Below are positions 1 through 8,379 of a stretch of 64,000 nucleotides of DNA, piece by piece (the first letter of the stretch is position 1; every line of letters starts with the position of its first letter). The position numbers and the translations under genes were made by a program. The notes beneath the pieces were generated by a model that searched no databases, had not been told where the DNA came from, and saw only the letters and a list, made by a program, of their open reading frames with translations. The stretch comes from Litorimonas sp965205225 (GTDB lineage: Bacteria; Pseudomonadota; Alphaproteobacteria; Caulobacterales; Maricaulaceae), in assembly GCA_965205225.1 (NCBI GenBank), contig CBDBFZ010000002.1, positions 248,001 through 312,000 on the forward strand, given 5' to 3'.

Positions 1-1
1 G

Positions 2-34
2 CGGATTGCACTGGCCCAAGATAGGCGGCAGTGA
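2..34 (+). CDS. astA: C-terminal end of arginine N-succinyltransferase (AstA), partial
   Basis: An open frame enters from the left edge and ends at a TGA at 32-34, encoding only about ten residues (ending RIALAQDRRQ). The tail resembles the short basic C-terminus of AstA, and the next three genes are ast-pathway genes, so astA is the expected neighbour. Too little is visible for a sequence-based identification; the call is mostly from context. Confidence 0.35.
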   Translation, partial: RIALAQDRRQ

Positions 35-45
35 TGAGCGCATAG

Positions 46-1374
46 ATGACACGGGAAATGAATTTTGACGGGCTGGTCGGCCCAACCCATAATTATGCGG
101 GTCTGTCGCGGGGCAATATCGCCAGCGCCTCGCATAAAGGTCTTGTCTCGAACCCGAAAGCGGCCGCGCTTCAGGGACTGACCAAGATGGAGCGGCTGAT
201 TGATCTCGGCATTCCGCAAGGTGTCCTGCCGCCGCATGACGGACCGCGAATTCCTGTGCTGCGTCAGATGGGTTTTACGGGATCTGATGCGGATATTCTA
301 CAGCTGACTCTGCGCATCAATCCGGCACTGCTGGCCAATGTCAGCTCAGCGTCTTCCATGTGGACGGCCAATGCCGCGACTGTCTCACCGGCAGCGGATA
401 CGCAGGATGGCCGGGTTCATTTCACACCCGCGAACCTGATCTCCATGCCGCACCGTGCGCTGGAACATGGCCTCACGCGGCGTATTCTATCGCGTATCTT
501 TGCGGATGACGCCCACTTCGCGGTTCACAATGCGTTGATGATGAACCCAATGCTGGGCGATGAAGGCGCGGCCAATCACAATCGTTTGTGCAAGGCTCAC
601 GGCGAAGAGGGGCTGGAAGTCTTTGTCCATGGCCGGGCCGCGCTGGCCGCGCGCGACGACGACCCAACATTCCCGGCGCGCCAGACACTCGAGGCCTGTC
701 ATGTCCTGGCCAGTCGGCATGGGCTCAGCCGCGCACATTTTCTGCGGCAGAACCCGGCGGCGATTGATGCGGGCGCGTTTCACAATGATGTCGTGTGCGT
801 CGTAAACGAAGATACGATGCTCTACCACGCGCTGGCCTTTGAAACACCGGACCAGATGGAAGCGGAGCTAACGCGCGCCTGTGAGCCGCTCGGCTTTACG
901 CCGCGCTTTGCCCGCGCAGAGATAGCGATTGAAGATGCGGTGAAATCCTATGTTTTCAACTCGCAGCTCGTCTCACTTCCAGCTGGCGGTATGGCGATGA
1001 TCCTGCCGACAGAAACCGAAGAGATGCCGAGCGCCAAGGCCTATGTCGACAGCTTGCTCGCTGGTGGGTTTATTCAGGCCGCGAACTATCTCGACCTGCG
1101 CCAGAGCATGAGCAATGGCGGCGGTCCGGCCTGCCTGCGCATGCGCGTGGCGATGGGCGCGGCCGCGATGAGCGCCGTGCATTCCGGGGTCGTCATGACG
1201 ACAGAGAAAATCGCAGCGCTGCAGAAGGTTGTGTCCAAACATTATCGCGACCGTTTGACGATCGAGGATATGGGTGATCCGCAATTCCTGACGGATGTCC
1301 GCGCAACACTGGACGCGCTCTGCGCCGTGCTGGACTTGCCTAATCTCTACGACTTTCAGAAGGGCGCCGCGTGA
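46..1374 (+). CDS. astB: N-succinylarginine dihydrolase AstB
   Basis: Second enzyme of the arginine succinyltransferase pathway: hydrolyses N2-succinylarginine to N2-succinylornithine, CO2 and two ammonia in the cytosol. The 442-residue product has the family's N-terminal signature FDGLVGPTHNYAGLS (residues 7-21), and the stretch SNGGGPACLRMRV near residue 360 carries the expected nucleophilic cysteine. Length matches the family. ATG 46 gives a short leader before FDGLVG as in known AstB proteins; ATG 58 is possible. It overlaps the next gene by four bases, so astA-astB-hydrolase-astD is one transcription unit. Confidence 0.95.
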   Translation: MTREMNFDGLVGPTHNYAGLSRGNIASASHKGLVSNPKAAALQGLTKMERLIDLGIPQGVLPPHDGPRIPVLRQMGFTGSDADILQLTLRINPALLANVSSASSMWTANAATVSPAADTQDGRVHFTPANLISMPHRALEHGLTRRILSRIFADDAHFAVHNALMMNPMLGDEGAANHNRLCKAHGEEGLEVFVHGRAALAARDDDPTFPARQTLEACHVLASRHGLSRAHFLRQNPAAIDAGAFHNDVVCVVNEDTMLYHALAFETPDQMEAELTRACEPLGFTPRFARAEIAIEDAVKSYVFNSQLVSLPAGGMAMILPTETEEMPSAKAYVDSLLAGGFIQAANYLDLRQSMSNGGGPACLRMRVAMGAAAMSAVHSGVVMTTEKIAALQKVVSKHYRDRLTIEDMGDPQFLTDVRATLDALCAVLDLPNLYDFQKGAA

Positions 1375-2633
1375 CGCAGTCTGTGAACCTATCTGATCTG
1401 AATGCATCAGATCGCGCCGCGCTGAACCATGTGGCGACGCGTCAGAACGCGATGCTCGACCGCGTGCTCGGCTGGGCCAGGGTCAATACGGGGAGCTGGA
1501 ATACGGCGGGCCTGAAACAATTGGCACCGTTGATCGCTGAAGCACTGAGGGAAACCGGGGCCGAGGTCGAAATCATCGATGCACCACCGATTGAAAAGAT
1601 CAACGCCAAAGGCGAGACGGACGCCTTTCATACAGGTCCCGTCCTGCGGGCTGTGCAACGTCCTGAGGCCCTAGTTCAAATTGTCTTGACCGGCCATTAC
1701 GATACAGTTTTCCCGCCCAACACATTTACCGACATTGCCGACATTGGCGATGGCAAGCTAAACGGTCCGGGTCTCGCTGATATGAAGGGCGGGATTACCG
1801 TCATGATCGAGGCTATGAAAACGTTCGAGGCGTACGGAGAGGCCGATCAGTTGGGCTACACAATCATCCTGACGCCTGACGAAGAAACGGGCAATTTCGC
1901 ATCCGACTCTTTTCTGCGCGCCGCAGCGGCCAAGGCGCATGTGGGACTGACCTATGAACCAACGATGGAAGACGGGGCGCTGGCTGGCGCGCGCAAGGGG
2001 TCTGGTATCTGGGACATCGTGTTTCGCGGGCGTTCGGCTCATGCGGGCCGCGAACCGGAAAAGGGGCGATCGGCTGTCTGGGCGGCCTGCGAAATGGCGG
2101 TGAAGGTCGAAGCCTTGATGCGCGTACGCGACGGCGTCGTGTTCAATGTTGGCTCTGTTGACGGCGGCGCGGCAGTCAATATCGTACCGGATAATGCCGT
2201 TCTGCGGATCGGATCTCGCGCACCGGATCCAGAGGCGGCGGACTGGGCGGAAGCGCAGATCATGGCGGCGCTGGACGCGGTGCTCAAACGCGATGGTATT
2301 ACCGCGCATATGCATGGCGGCTTCTACCGCCCGCCCAAACCGCGCAATGCGGCGCAGGACCGGCTAATCGGTGATGTGCGGGAAACCGCGAAGGGCATTG
2401 GCCTCGATCTCGTTTTCAAGGATACAGGCGGTGTCTGTGAAGGAAATAATGTGTTCGCGGCCGGAACCCCTAATATCGACACGCTCGGTGTGCGCGGAGG
2501 CAGGATTCATTCATCCGACGAATTCATGATGGTTAGCAGCCTGTCTGAACGGGCTGGACTGTCCGCTCTCATCCTCAACCGTTTGGCGGATGGCCGCATG
2601 GACGGCCCTGCGATCAAGGCGCTGATGTCATGA
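1371..2633 (+). CDS. M20-family metallopeptidase/deacylase in the ast operon
   Basis: A 420-residue zinc amidohydrolase of the M20 (glutamate carboxypeptidase/ArgE/DapE) family. Metal ligands are visible in order: GHYDTVF (about residue 109), GPGLADMKGG, DEETGN with the catalytic Glu, and a late GGRIHSSDEF histidine; GRSAHAG marks the dimerisation domain. It starts at GTG 1371 inside the end of astB and its stop overlaps the astD start (ATGA), so all are co-translated. The pathway's last step needs a succinylglutamate desuccinylase (AstE); no AstE is seen here, and this enzyme sits in the operon where one could act. That role is inferred, not shown. Confidence 0.85.
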   Translation: MTQSVNLSDLNASDRAALNHVATRQNAMLDRVLGWARVNTGSWNTAGLKQLAPLIAEALRETGAEVEIIDAPPIEKINAKGETDAFHTGPVLRAVQRPEALVQIVLTGHYDTVFPPNTFTDIADIGDGKLNGPGLADMKGGITVMIEAMKTFEAYGEADQLGYTIILTPDEETGNFASDSFLRAAAAKAHVGLTYEPTMEDGALAGARKGSGIWDIVFRGRSAHAGREPEKGRSAVWAACEMAVKVEALMRVRDGVVFNVGSVDGGAAVNIVPDNAVLRIGSRAPDPEAADWAEAQIMAALDAVLKRDGITAHMHGGFYRPPKPRNAAQDRLIGDVRETAKGIGLDLVFKDTGGVCEGNNVFAAGTPNIDTLGVRGGRIHSSDEFMMVSSLSERAGLSALILNRLADGRMDGPAIKALMS

Positions 2634-3997
2634 AATCTACCAATCCTGTGACCGGCGCGCCTGTCTGGGACGGCGCAGCCGCATCGCCTGCCACTGTTGA
2701 TGCGGCTGTCGCGACAGCCCGGGACGCGTTTCACAGTTTTTCCATGACGCCGCTGTCTGAGCGGGTCGCCATGATGAAGCGCTGGGGCGACGCCATCCTT
2801 GCTCGTAAGGAAGAAATTGCCCGCGCGATCTCAGATGAAATCGGCAAGCCCATGTGGGAAGCCCGCACCGAAGCCGGGGCGATGGCTAGCAAGGTGGCTC
2901 ATTCCATTCGGGCGCAGGCTGAACGCGCGGGATCGAACACCTCCGACGCTGTGTCGCTACATCACCGACCGCACGGCGTAATGGCCGTCTTCGGGCCATT
3001 CAACTTCCCCGGTCATTTGCCCAATGGTCATATCATTCCCGCGCTGCTGGCAGGGAATACGGTTGTTTTCAAACCGAGTGAGTTCGCCCCGAGTGTCGGC
3101 GATATTTTCACCGAACTGGCGCGCGAGACGAGTTTGCCCGACGGTGTGCTGACTGTCGTTCAGGGCGGACGCGATACGGGTGCCGCCTTACTCAATGCAG
3201 ATATAGACGGACTACTCTTCACCGGGAGTGCCGGAACAGGGACGTTTTTCCATAAACATTTCGCCGGTCGCCCCAATGTCATTCTAGCACTGGAAATGGG
3301 CGGGAATAATCCGCTAATCATTCATGACGCTGCCGATGTAGATGTGGCTGCTGACATTGCCACGGTTTCTGCCTTTATCTCTGCCGGGCAACGCTGTTCC
3401 TGTGTACGCCGCCTGATCCTGCCAAGCGGAACGTTTGGGGACGCTGTGTTGGACCGGATCACAGCTCGGATTGGCGCAATGACAGTCGGCGCGCCGGATG
3501 AGGATGTGTTTATCGGCTCGGTGGTATCTGAAGACGCTGCCAAAGCGGCGATCCAGTTTGAAGCGGATCTGGCGTCCAGAGGTGGTCGGACGCTTGTCGC
3601 ATTAGAGCGCGACGGAGCTTTCCTGCGTCCGGGTTTAATGGATGTCACCAAAGCCGATACACCGGACGAAGAAATTTTCGCGCCGTTTCTGCAAGTCTCC
3701 CGCATTGATACTATCGACGCGCAGATCGCCGCTGCCAATGACACATGCTTCGGCCTAGCCGCTGGTCTGGTCAGTGACGAAGCCGCGCTTTGGGATCATG
3801 CCCGCCCAAGGCTTCGCGCTGGGATCGTCAACTGGAATAAACCGACGACGAGCGCGGCAAGCTCCATGCCGTTCGGCGGTCCGGGCCTGTCCGGGAACTT
3901 CCGTCCGGGCGCCTATTACGCGGCGGATTATTGTGCTTGGCCACAGGCCAGCCAGACCGCTTCGGTTCCGGTCTCTCCGGCCCTGCCGAACTTCTAA
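2630..3997 (+). CDS. astD: N-succinylglutamate 5-semialdehyde dehydrogenase AstD
   Basis: NAD-dependent aldehyde dehydrogenase that oxidises succinylglutamate semialdehyde to succinylglutamate in arginine catabolism. The 455-residue protein has the ALDH features in order: FGPFNFPGHLPNGHI, FKPSE, FTGSAGTG (cofactor binding), LEMGGNNPLI with the general-base Glu, and SAGQRCSCVRRL with the catalytic Cys. It is some 35 residues shorter than the E. coli enzyme, mostly at the ends. ATG 2630 overlaps the upstream TGA by four bases. A dehydrogenase of another succinyl semialdehyde is possible, but the operon context favours AstD. Confidence 0.93.
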   Translation: MKSTNPVTGAPVWDGAAASPATVDAAVATARDAFHSFSMTPLSERVAMMKRWGDAILARKEEIARAISDEIGKPMWEARTEAGAMASKVAHSIRAQAERAGSNTSDAVSLHHRPHGVMAVFGPFNFPGHLPNGHIIPALLAGNTVVFKPSEFAPSVGDIFTELARETSLPDGVLTVVQGGRDTGAALLNADIDGLLFTGSAGTGTFFHKHFAGRPNVILALEMGGNNPLIIHDAADVDVAADIATVSAFISAGQRCSCVRRLILPSGTFGDAVLDRITARIGAMTVGAPDEDVFIGSVVSEDAAKAAIQFEADLASRGGRTLVALERDGAFLRPGLMDVTKADTPDEEIFAPFLQVSRIDTIDAQIAAANDTCFGLAAGLVSDEAALWDHARPRLRAGIVNWNKPTTSAASSMPFGGPGLSGNFRPGAYYAADYCAWPQASQTASVPVSPALPNF

Positions 3998-4086
3998 GTC
4001 AAATCGTTTTATCTGCGCCGGTTGACCTTGCGACGACGGGGGTCTTTCGCCATGAACCCGTTGAAATTCTCTTGGAGTCCTGAACC

Positions 4087-4641
4087 ATGGATGCGTTGAA
4101 AATCCGCCGCCTACTGATCAATCTACACCTTATCTTTGCGGGCCTGATGGCACCGGCCTTTCTTCTAGTGGCGGTTTCGGGTGGGCTCTATCTGATTGGC
4201 AATAAGGGGGAGACGGTGAATACGCCTGTCGTGCTGCCAGCGGGATCGAAACTCGACTTTACCAGCAGCACGCTTGAGGCCGAGGTCCGCGATCTACTGG
4301 CGGCGAGCGGTATCGATCATTCGTTCGAATATATTCGCAATCGCGGCGCAACAATCGAGCTGCGTCCAACCTCCCGAACCTATCTGTCCCTGTCTCAGAC
4401 GCCCGACGGGCTGACGGCAACGCGTCACGTGCCATATTTTCAGAAGTCGATGATCGAACTGCATAAGGGTCACGGACCCAACCTGTTTAAACTCTATCAG
4501 AAATTTGTCGCTCTATTCCTGATTGGCGTGGTGCTGGGCGGTGTTCTCGTGGGGCTTCTGTCCAAAGCCTATCGCGGTAAAACCATTGCTGCTCTGACTG
4601 TCGGCTCCGTTTTGTTCCTGATTCTGGCTCTCTTCGCGTAG
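4087..4641 (+). CDS. PepSY-associated membrane protein, hypothetical
   Basis: A 184-residue inner-membrane protein. It has a hydrophobic N-terminal helix (about residues 11-37) in the form seen in PepSY-associated TM proteins, a periplasmic domain of about 90 residues, then two closely spaced helices near residues 135-158 and 165-184. GGAG lies about 10 bases before the ATG. Such proteins are often found with iron reductases or sensor systems, but no partner is seen here, so function is unknown. Confidence 0.65.
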   Translation: MDALKIRRLLINLHLIFAGLMAPAFLLVAVSGGLYLIGNKGETVNTPVVLPAGSKLDFTSSTLEAEVRDLLAASGIDHSFEYIRNRGATIELRPTSRTYLSLSQTPDGLTATRHVPYFQKSMIELHKGHGPNLFKLYQKFVALFLIGVVLGGVLVGLLSKAYRGKTIAALTVGSVLFLILALFA

Positions 4642-4748
4642 ATCTAGTGCGGACAGATTGCTGTGAATTGCACCTTTCATAAGAATTTATTCCTTGAATC
4701 CTTCGAATGTTCTCTTTATGTTGCTTGCACAGAACAGAGAGAACGATC

Positions 4749-4937
4749 ATGTCGAAACGGTACATCAATGTGGCCTATAAGGACCGGGAGATGGCCAAAC
4801 GTCTGGGGGCGCGCTGGGATGCGTCGGTCAGGCGGTGGTATTGTCCGCCCGGATCGGCTCTGGCCAAGGTCTATAGTTGGCGCAAGTCATCCGGAGGCGA
4901 GTTGACCGATTGGAACCAGCTCTCACTGTGTGCGTAA
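4749..4937 (+). CDS. DUF5710-type small protein
   Basis: A 62-residue protein starting MSKRYINVAYKDREMAKRLG and containing GARWDASVRRWYCPPGS, the hallmark pattern of the DUF5710 fold, which is usually a small module attached to primases, topoisomerases or DNA-binding proteins on mobile elements. Here it stands alone. The ATG at 4749 was chosen because the domain begins directly after it and AGAGAGAACG lies upstream. Function is unknown. Confidence 0.7.
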   Translation: MSKRYINVAYKDREMAKRLGARWDASVRRWYCPPGSALAKVYSWRKSSGGELTDWNQLSLCA

Positions 4938-5433
4938 CATGACTCAGATACACACTGGCTTCAGGCCCGTGTCATGACTACAGTCGACAAACAGAAATCC
5001 GAAGCGAAAAAATCCGTGACGAAGTCAATAAGGTCGAGAGGATAAGTTCTCCGGCTTTAAATGATGACGCTGAAACGGATAACGGCGCATTCGGCGAACA
5101 ACCCCTGCCGGAGGGCAATCGATTCAATTAATAGGTTTTATTCAAGCTCAGTTTCGTCAAGTTAGTACACTTATTCGAGCCGATAATATCTACTGTATCA
5201 CCGGTAGACTATCCGTATTTTCGAGGTGAAATTGTGTCCCGCGTCACGCGTGCAGCCGAGTTTATGTAAACATATATGGAACGGAAACCCCGGCGAATAC
5301 GTTCTGTGTTGAGACAAACCTTTATAACGTTAACGCTTTTTAGATAGTCATATTTTCCGTCAGTCCATGACAGTTTCGCTTCCGATCTCGACTTCAGACC
5401 CTGTGCTGAATCGCTTGCCGTCGACGCTGGTCA
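4938..5433. other. Gene-poor stretch
   Basis: No convincing gene. A frame across about 4,980-5,130 ends in a charged, coherent-looking tail (VNKVERISSPALNDDAETDN..., stop near 5,130) but has no start; a short ATG frame at 4,975 overlaps it one frame off. This may be a frameshifted small gene. The rest is AT-rich and featureless by eye. Confidence 0.4.
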
Positions 5434-5720
5434 GTGAATTGCGGTTGGTATGGCATCGACGGGAAAAAATTCCCCAATGCCAATCCATTACAGATGAGAG
5501 CGGGCGCAGCGAAACAATTCATCTCATTTCTGATTCTGGCGCACATCATTATGACGGTCACACTGTCACTGATCATAATCAGCCGCCGCATCAATGTCGC
5601 GGCAACCCTGTCCTAGATTATCCTCCTATCTGCGCTGCCGATAACCGGACCTGTTCTGTATTTCCTGTTCGGTAACCATTCTTTCAGCTGGAAACGGCTC
5701 AAAACTATCCTTTCCCCTTA
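5434..5720 (+). pseudogene. Cardiolipin synthase N-terminal remnant (PLDc_N), nonsense-mutated and truncated
   Basis: The frame reads a first membrane helix (FISFLILAHIIMTVTLSLII), then SRRINVAATLS, an in-frame TAG at 5614-5616, and continues in the same frame with IILLSALPITGPVLYFLFG. This is the two-helix N-terminus of bacterial cardiolipin synthases, where the stop position is normally a Trp (ATLAW pattern). The gene then ends at the IS3 element beginning near 5,711, so both phospholipase D motifs are lost. Confidence 0.7.
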
Positions 5721-5763
5721 CAACTGAACCAAATTGATCTTGGTGGTTCAGGAGTGTCTGGCA

Positions 5764-6051
5764 GTGGCTCGAAAGCAGTATTCGGATGAGGAGGTTCTTC
5801 GATTGCTACGGGAGATTGAGCTTTCACTGGCAGAAGGTCTTGATGTTGTGAGCGCCTGTCACAAGGCAGGGGTGTCTGATGCGACTTACTATAATTGGCG
5901 CAAAAAGTTTGGTGATGTAAGTAAGTCCCAGTTGGCCAAAAAGAAAGCTCTGGAGAAAGAGAACGCTCGGCTCAAACGGATTGTTGCCGATCTGGAACTG
6001 GACAAGCTGATCCTCAAAAAGACACTTGATTATCTAAAGCCCAGGACCTGA
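5764..6051 (+). CDS. IS3-family transposase OrfA
   Basis: A 95-residue helix-turn-helix protein: VARKQYSDEEVLRLLREIE, then SACHKAGVSDATYYNWRKKFG and a leucine-zipper tail (LEKENARLKRIVADLELDKLIL). It binds the IS ends and is the N-terminal half of the frameshifted OrfAB transposase. GTG 5764 preceded by AGGAG is preferred to the upstream ATG at 5734. Confidence 0.8.
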   Translation: MARKQYSDEEVLRLLREIELSLAEGLDVVSACHKAGVSDATYYNWRKKFGDVSKSQLAKKKALEKENARLKRIVADLELDKLILKKTLDYLKPRT

Positions 6052-6074
6052 AGTCAGCTGACCTGCGTCAGGCC

Positions 6075-6884
6075 GTGATCCATATGCGCCAGAAGCTCGA
6101 CACCTCTGAGCGGCGCACTTGCAGAACGGTCGGCATGGCGCGCTCCACGCAGCAATACAAAGCCCGCAAGGCAGACGATGATGAGGCGCTGCATCTGGCT
6201 CTCATCCGGCTTGCCAAACAGTATGGCGGGTATGGCTATCGCAAAGTTACCAAGCTGCTCAGGCTCGAAGGCTGGGTGGTCAATCACAAGAAGGTGGAAC
6301 GGCTCTGGAGAGAAGAAGGCCTGCCGTTGCCGTAGCGCCATAAGAAACGCAAACGCCTCTACCACAAAGACCGCTCCGTCATCCGGCTGCGACCGCAATA
6401 TCAAAACCATATCTGGAGCGTGGACTTCGTGCATGACAAGCTGAACTCTGGTCGGCCTCACAAGATGCTGACCGTGCTTGATGAGTACACCCGAGAAGCC
6501 CTGTGCGTGCATGTCCACGCCAGGATGGGTTCAGCTGATGTTCTGGAGGCACTCTATCCACCGCTGCTCAAGCATGGGAAGCTTGACCATATCCGATCTG
6601 ATAATAGGTCCGAGTTTATTGCAAGTCACCTGCAAAACTGGCTGACCAAGGTCGGCATAAAACCTCTCCGCATCTATCCGGGAAGTCCTTGGGAGAATGG
6701 ATGCAATGACCGCTTCAACGGAACCCTGCGACGCGAAATCCTCAACGCGGAGTGGTTTACTTCATTCGATCAAGTGCAAACCGTCATCAACACGTGACTC
6801 AGACTATATAATCACGTCCGGCCACATCAGGTTCTAAATATGCGTCCGCCCGTCCCAGAAACCCTGCTGCAAAATGACCCATAA
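6075..6884 (+). pseudogene. IS3-family transposase OrfB with two in-frame stops
   Basis: DDE integrase-type catalytic half. The frame carries WSVDFVHDKL (first Asp), HIRSDNRSEF (second Asp; normally DNGSEF) and PGSPWENGCNDRFNGTLR (Glu). It is interrupted by TAG at 6333-6335, where relatives have Gln (LPLP-Q-RHKKRKRL), and by TGA at 6795-6797, where relatives have Trp. Reading through, it continues LYNHVRPHQVLNMRPP to TAA at 6884. Both changes are single transitions. Confidence 0.8.
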
Positions 6885-7044
6885 ACTGGGGGATAGACAA
6901 TATTTGAAGCGATGTGCTAGGGACGGTCCATGACGCAAAATCGCTTCTGTCCTTACTCTTAAAATGACTTTAAGTATGCACCCGACGCTCTAGGAGAATA
7001 CGAAATGAAGAACACAGTAAAACTAGGTCGTAGAGAAGAATTAA

Positions 7045-7452
7045 TCATTTGAGCCAGATCTTGATAGCTGCGATATAGACGAAGCCCATATAGTTTTGGA
7101 TATGCTTGTCATATCGCGTAGCCACACGCCGGAACTGTTTGAGATAGCCAAAGAAACGCTCGACAATATTACGTTCCTTATACAAAGCCATATCAGTTTG
7201 CCTTGGCTTGCGCGCATTTTTCCGGGACGGAATAACGGGCATAGCCCCGCTCTCATTCACCGCGTCTATAACGCACCGGCCATCATAGCCCTTATCCGCC
7301 AAGACATGATCCGCCTTAAACCCTGCCAATAAGGCGGTGGCTTGCGTCATTTCGCTACAGTGCCCACCCGTTGCTATCAGGCGCAGAGGTAAACCCAATG
7401 CATCTGTCAGCCCATGTATTTTTGTCGTCAGGCCGCCCTTGGAACGCCCCAA
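7045..7452 (-). CDS. IS5-family transposase, C-terminal frame (OrfB)
   Basis: A 135-residue frame: MGRSKGGLTTKIHGLTDALG, then HVLADKGYDG with the second catalytic Asp, and KERNIVERFFGYLKQFRRVA with the catalytic Glu, ending YIAAIKIWLK. It overlaps OrfA by 25 bases in a different frame, and a fusion product by ribosomal frameshifting would be the active transposase. Confidence 0.88.
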   Translation of the reverse strand: MGRSKGGLTTKIHGLTDALGLPLRLIATGGHCSEMTQATALLAGFKADHVLADKGYDGRCVIDAVNESGAMPVIPSRKNARKPRQTDMALYKERNIVERFFGYLKQFRRVATRYDKHIQNYMGFVYIAAIKIWLK

Positions 7453-7808
7453 TGCATGGGCATCAGGCCCCCTTTTTTATGCCGCGCTCCGGCCGCTTGG
7501 GCATGCGCCCGCACAATTGTGGCATCCATCATCAGCCACTCTTGATCAGCGTGAGTGCGCAAGGCCTTAAAGACATCTTCTAAAACCCCGGCCTCAACCC
7601 AGAGATAATAACGCCGTTTGACACTGTCAAAACGCCCGAACCGTTCGGGTAAATCGCGCCAACGCCCGCCCGAACGGGCCATCCACAACAAAGCATCAAT
7701 GAAAAGCCTGTTATTGGCGTTGCGACCCGGTTTCCCCGTGCTCCCATAAGGCAAATAAGGCTTTAAACGGCTCCATTGTTCATCCGTAAGTTCCTGATAA
7801 CCAGACAT
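7428..7808 (-). CDS. IS5-family transposase, N-terminal frame (OrfA)
   Basis: Encodes MSGYQELTDEQWSRLKPYLP, the DUF4096-type N-terminal region, then ALLWMARSGGRWRDLPERFG and WLMMDATIVRAHAQAAG with the first catalytic Asp. It ends shortly after GARHKKGGLMPMHWG. The second half is supplied by the downstream frame through a programmed frameshift in the overlap, as is usual in this group. Start chosen at MSGYQ, the family N-terminus, not the upstream ATG at 7838. Confidence 0.88.
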   Translation of the reverse strand: MSGYQELTDEQWSRLKPYLPYGSTGKPGRNANNRLFIDALLWMARSGGRWRDLPERFGRFDSVKRRYYLWVEAGVLEDVFKALRTHADQEWLMMDATIVRAHAQAAGARHKKGGLMPMHWGVPRAA

Positions 7809-8379
7809 ATGTGCGCTCCTGACAAAATGAAGGAACATTATAGAAAATAAAAGTTAACTCTTCACTACAGCCTAGGCTGTTTGATGCTGTTGACTAGTTG
7901 CGGAAGCTGGCCAACTCCGTATTTTTTTAATGGTCAATACTATATGGCGGGAGATGCTTCTTGTGAGAGGGTACAGGCACTCTCAGACACTAGAGTTATG
8001 TGTATCGACAAAGACGGTTATAATACTGGCTATCGAGATGCAATGACCGTTGAGCAGATCACTATGTGGAACCAGCAAGAAGCGCTACGGGCTCAAAAAC
8101 GTTTAGAACGCAGTCAAGCACAGACCTCTATAAATCTGGGGTTAATCGAGTTTGGATCCCCACAGGTTAATCAGCCTTCTGGGCTAGGCGGAATCACTTA
8201 CACACAGGTAGGAACATCGTTGATCGGTTCCAATGGAGTAACGTATAAGGTCGTGGGGAATACAATTATAGGCAGTGACGGCACGACCTGCCAAGTTGTC
8301 AGTTCACAAATCATTTGCAACTAATTTTCACGAAATTTCATCTTAATACTTCGGTATCAAAAGGAAAGTTACGATAAAA

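Larger units (their letters stand above)
5711..6900 (+). mobile_element. IS3-family element no. 1 (decayed)
   Basis: Two-ORF IS3 organisation, orfA 5764-6051 and orfB 6075-6884, filling about 1.2 kb between the cls remnant and the split lipoprotein gene. Ends are approximate: TATCC-rich sequence near 5,711 and a TATCCCCCAGTTTATGGG complement near 6,880-6,897 are poor inverted repeats. orfB contains two in-frame stops, so this copy should not be autonomous. Confidence 0.75.
7026..7872 (-). mobile_element. IS5-family (IS427-like) element, 847 bp
   Basis: Terminal inverted repeats GGTCGTAGAGAAGAATTA (7026-7043) and, on the minus strand from 7872, GGCTGTAGTGAAGAGTTA match at 14 of 18 positions. 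The element is flanked by a TA duplication (7024-7025 and 7873-7874) within CTAG, as in the IS427 group. It carries two overlapping transposase frames on the minus strand. Both frames look intact, so this copy may be active. Confidence 0.9.
7005..8324 (+). pseudogene. Lipoprotein gene split by an IS inside its signal peptide
   Basis: The start ATG 7005 (with TAGGAGA just upstream) encodes MKNTVKL up to the TA at 7024-7025. After the IS, from 7875, the frame resumes GCLMLLTSCGSW. Joined without the IS and one TA copy this is an ideal lipoprotein signal (MKNTVKLGCLMLLTSC) and a 156-residue protein. The mature part has two Gly-rich repeats near the C-terminus (VGTSLIGSNGVTYKV / VGNTIIGSDGTTCQV). 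Function unknown. As it stands the coding part has lost its start and export signal, though TTG 7881 or ATG 7884 could give a weak product. Confidence 0.8.

Noticed and set aside
7045..7808. Frameshift mutation in the IS5-type transposase
   Set aside because: The two overlapping frames are the normal arrangement of this IS group, where frameshifting makes the fusion protein.
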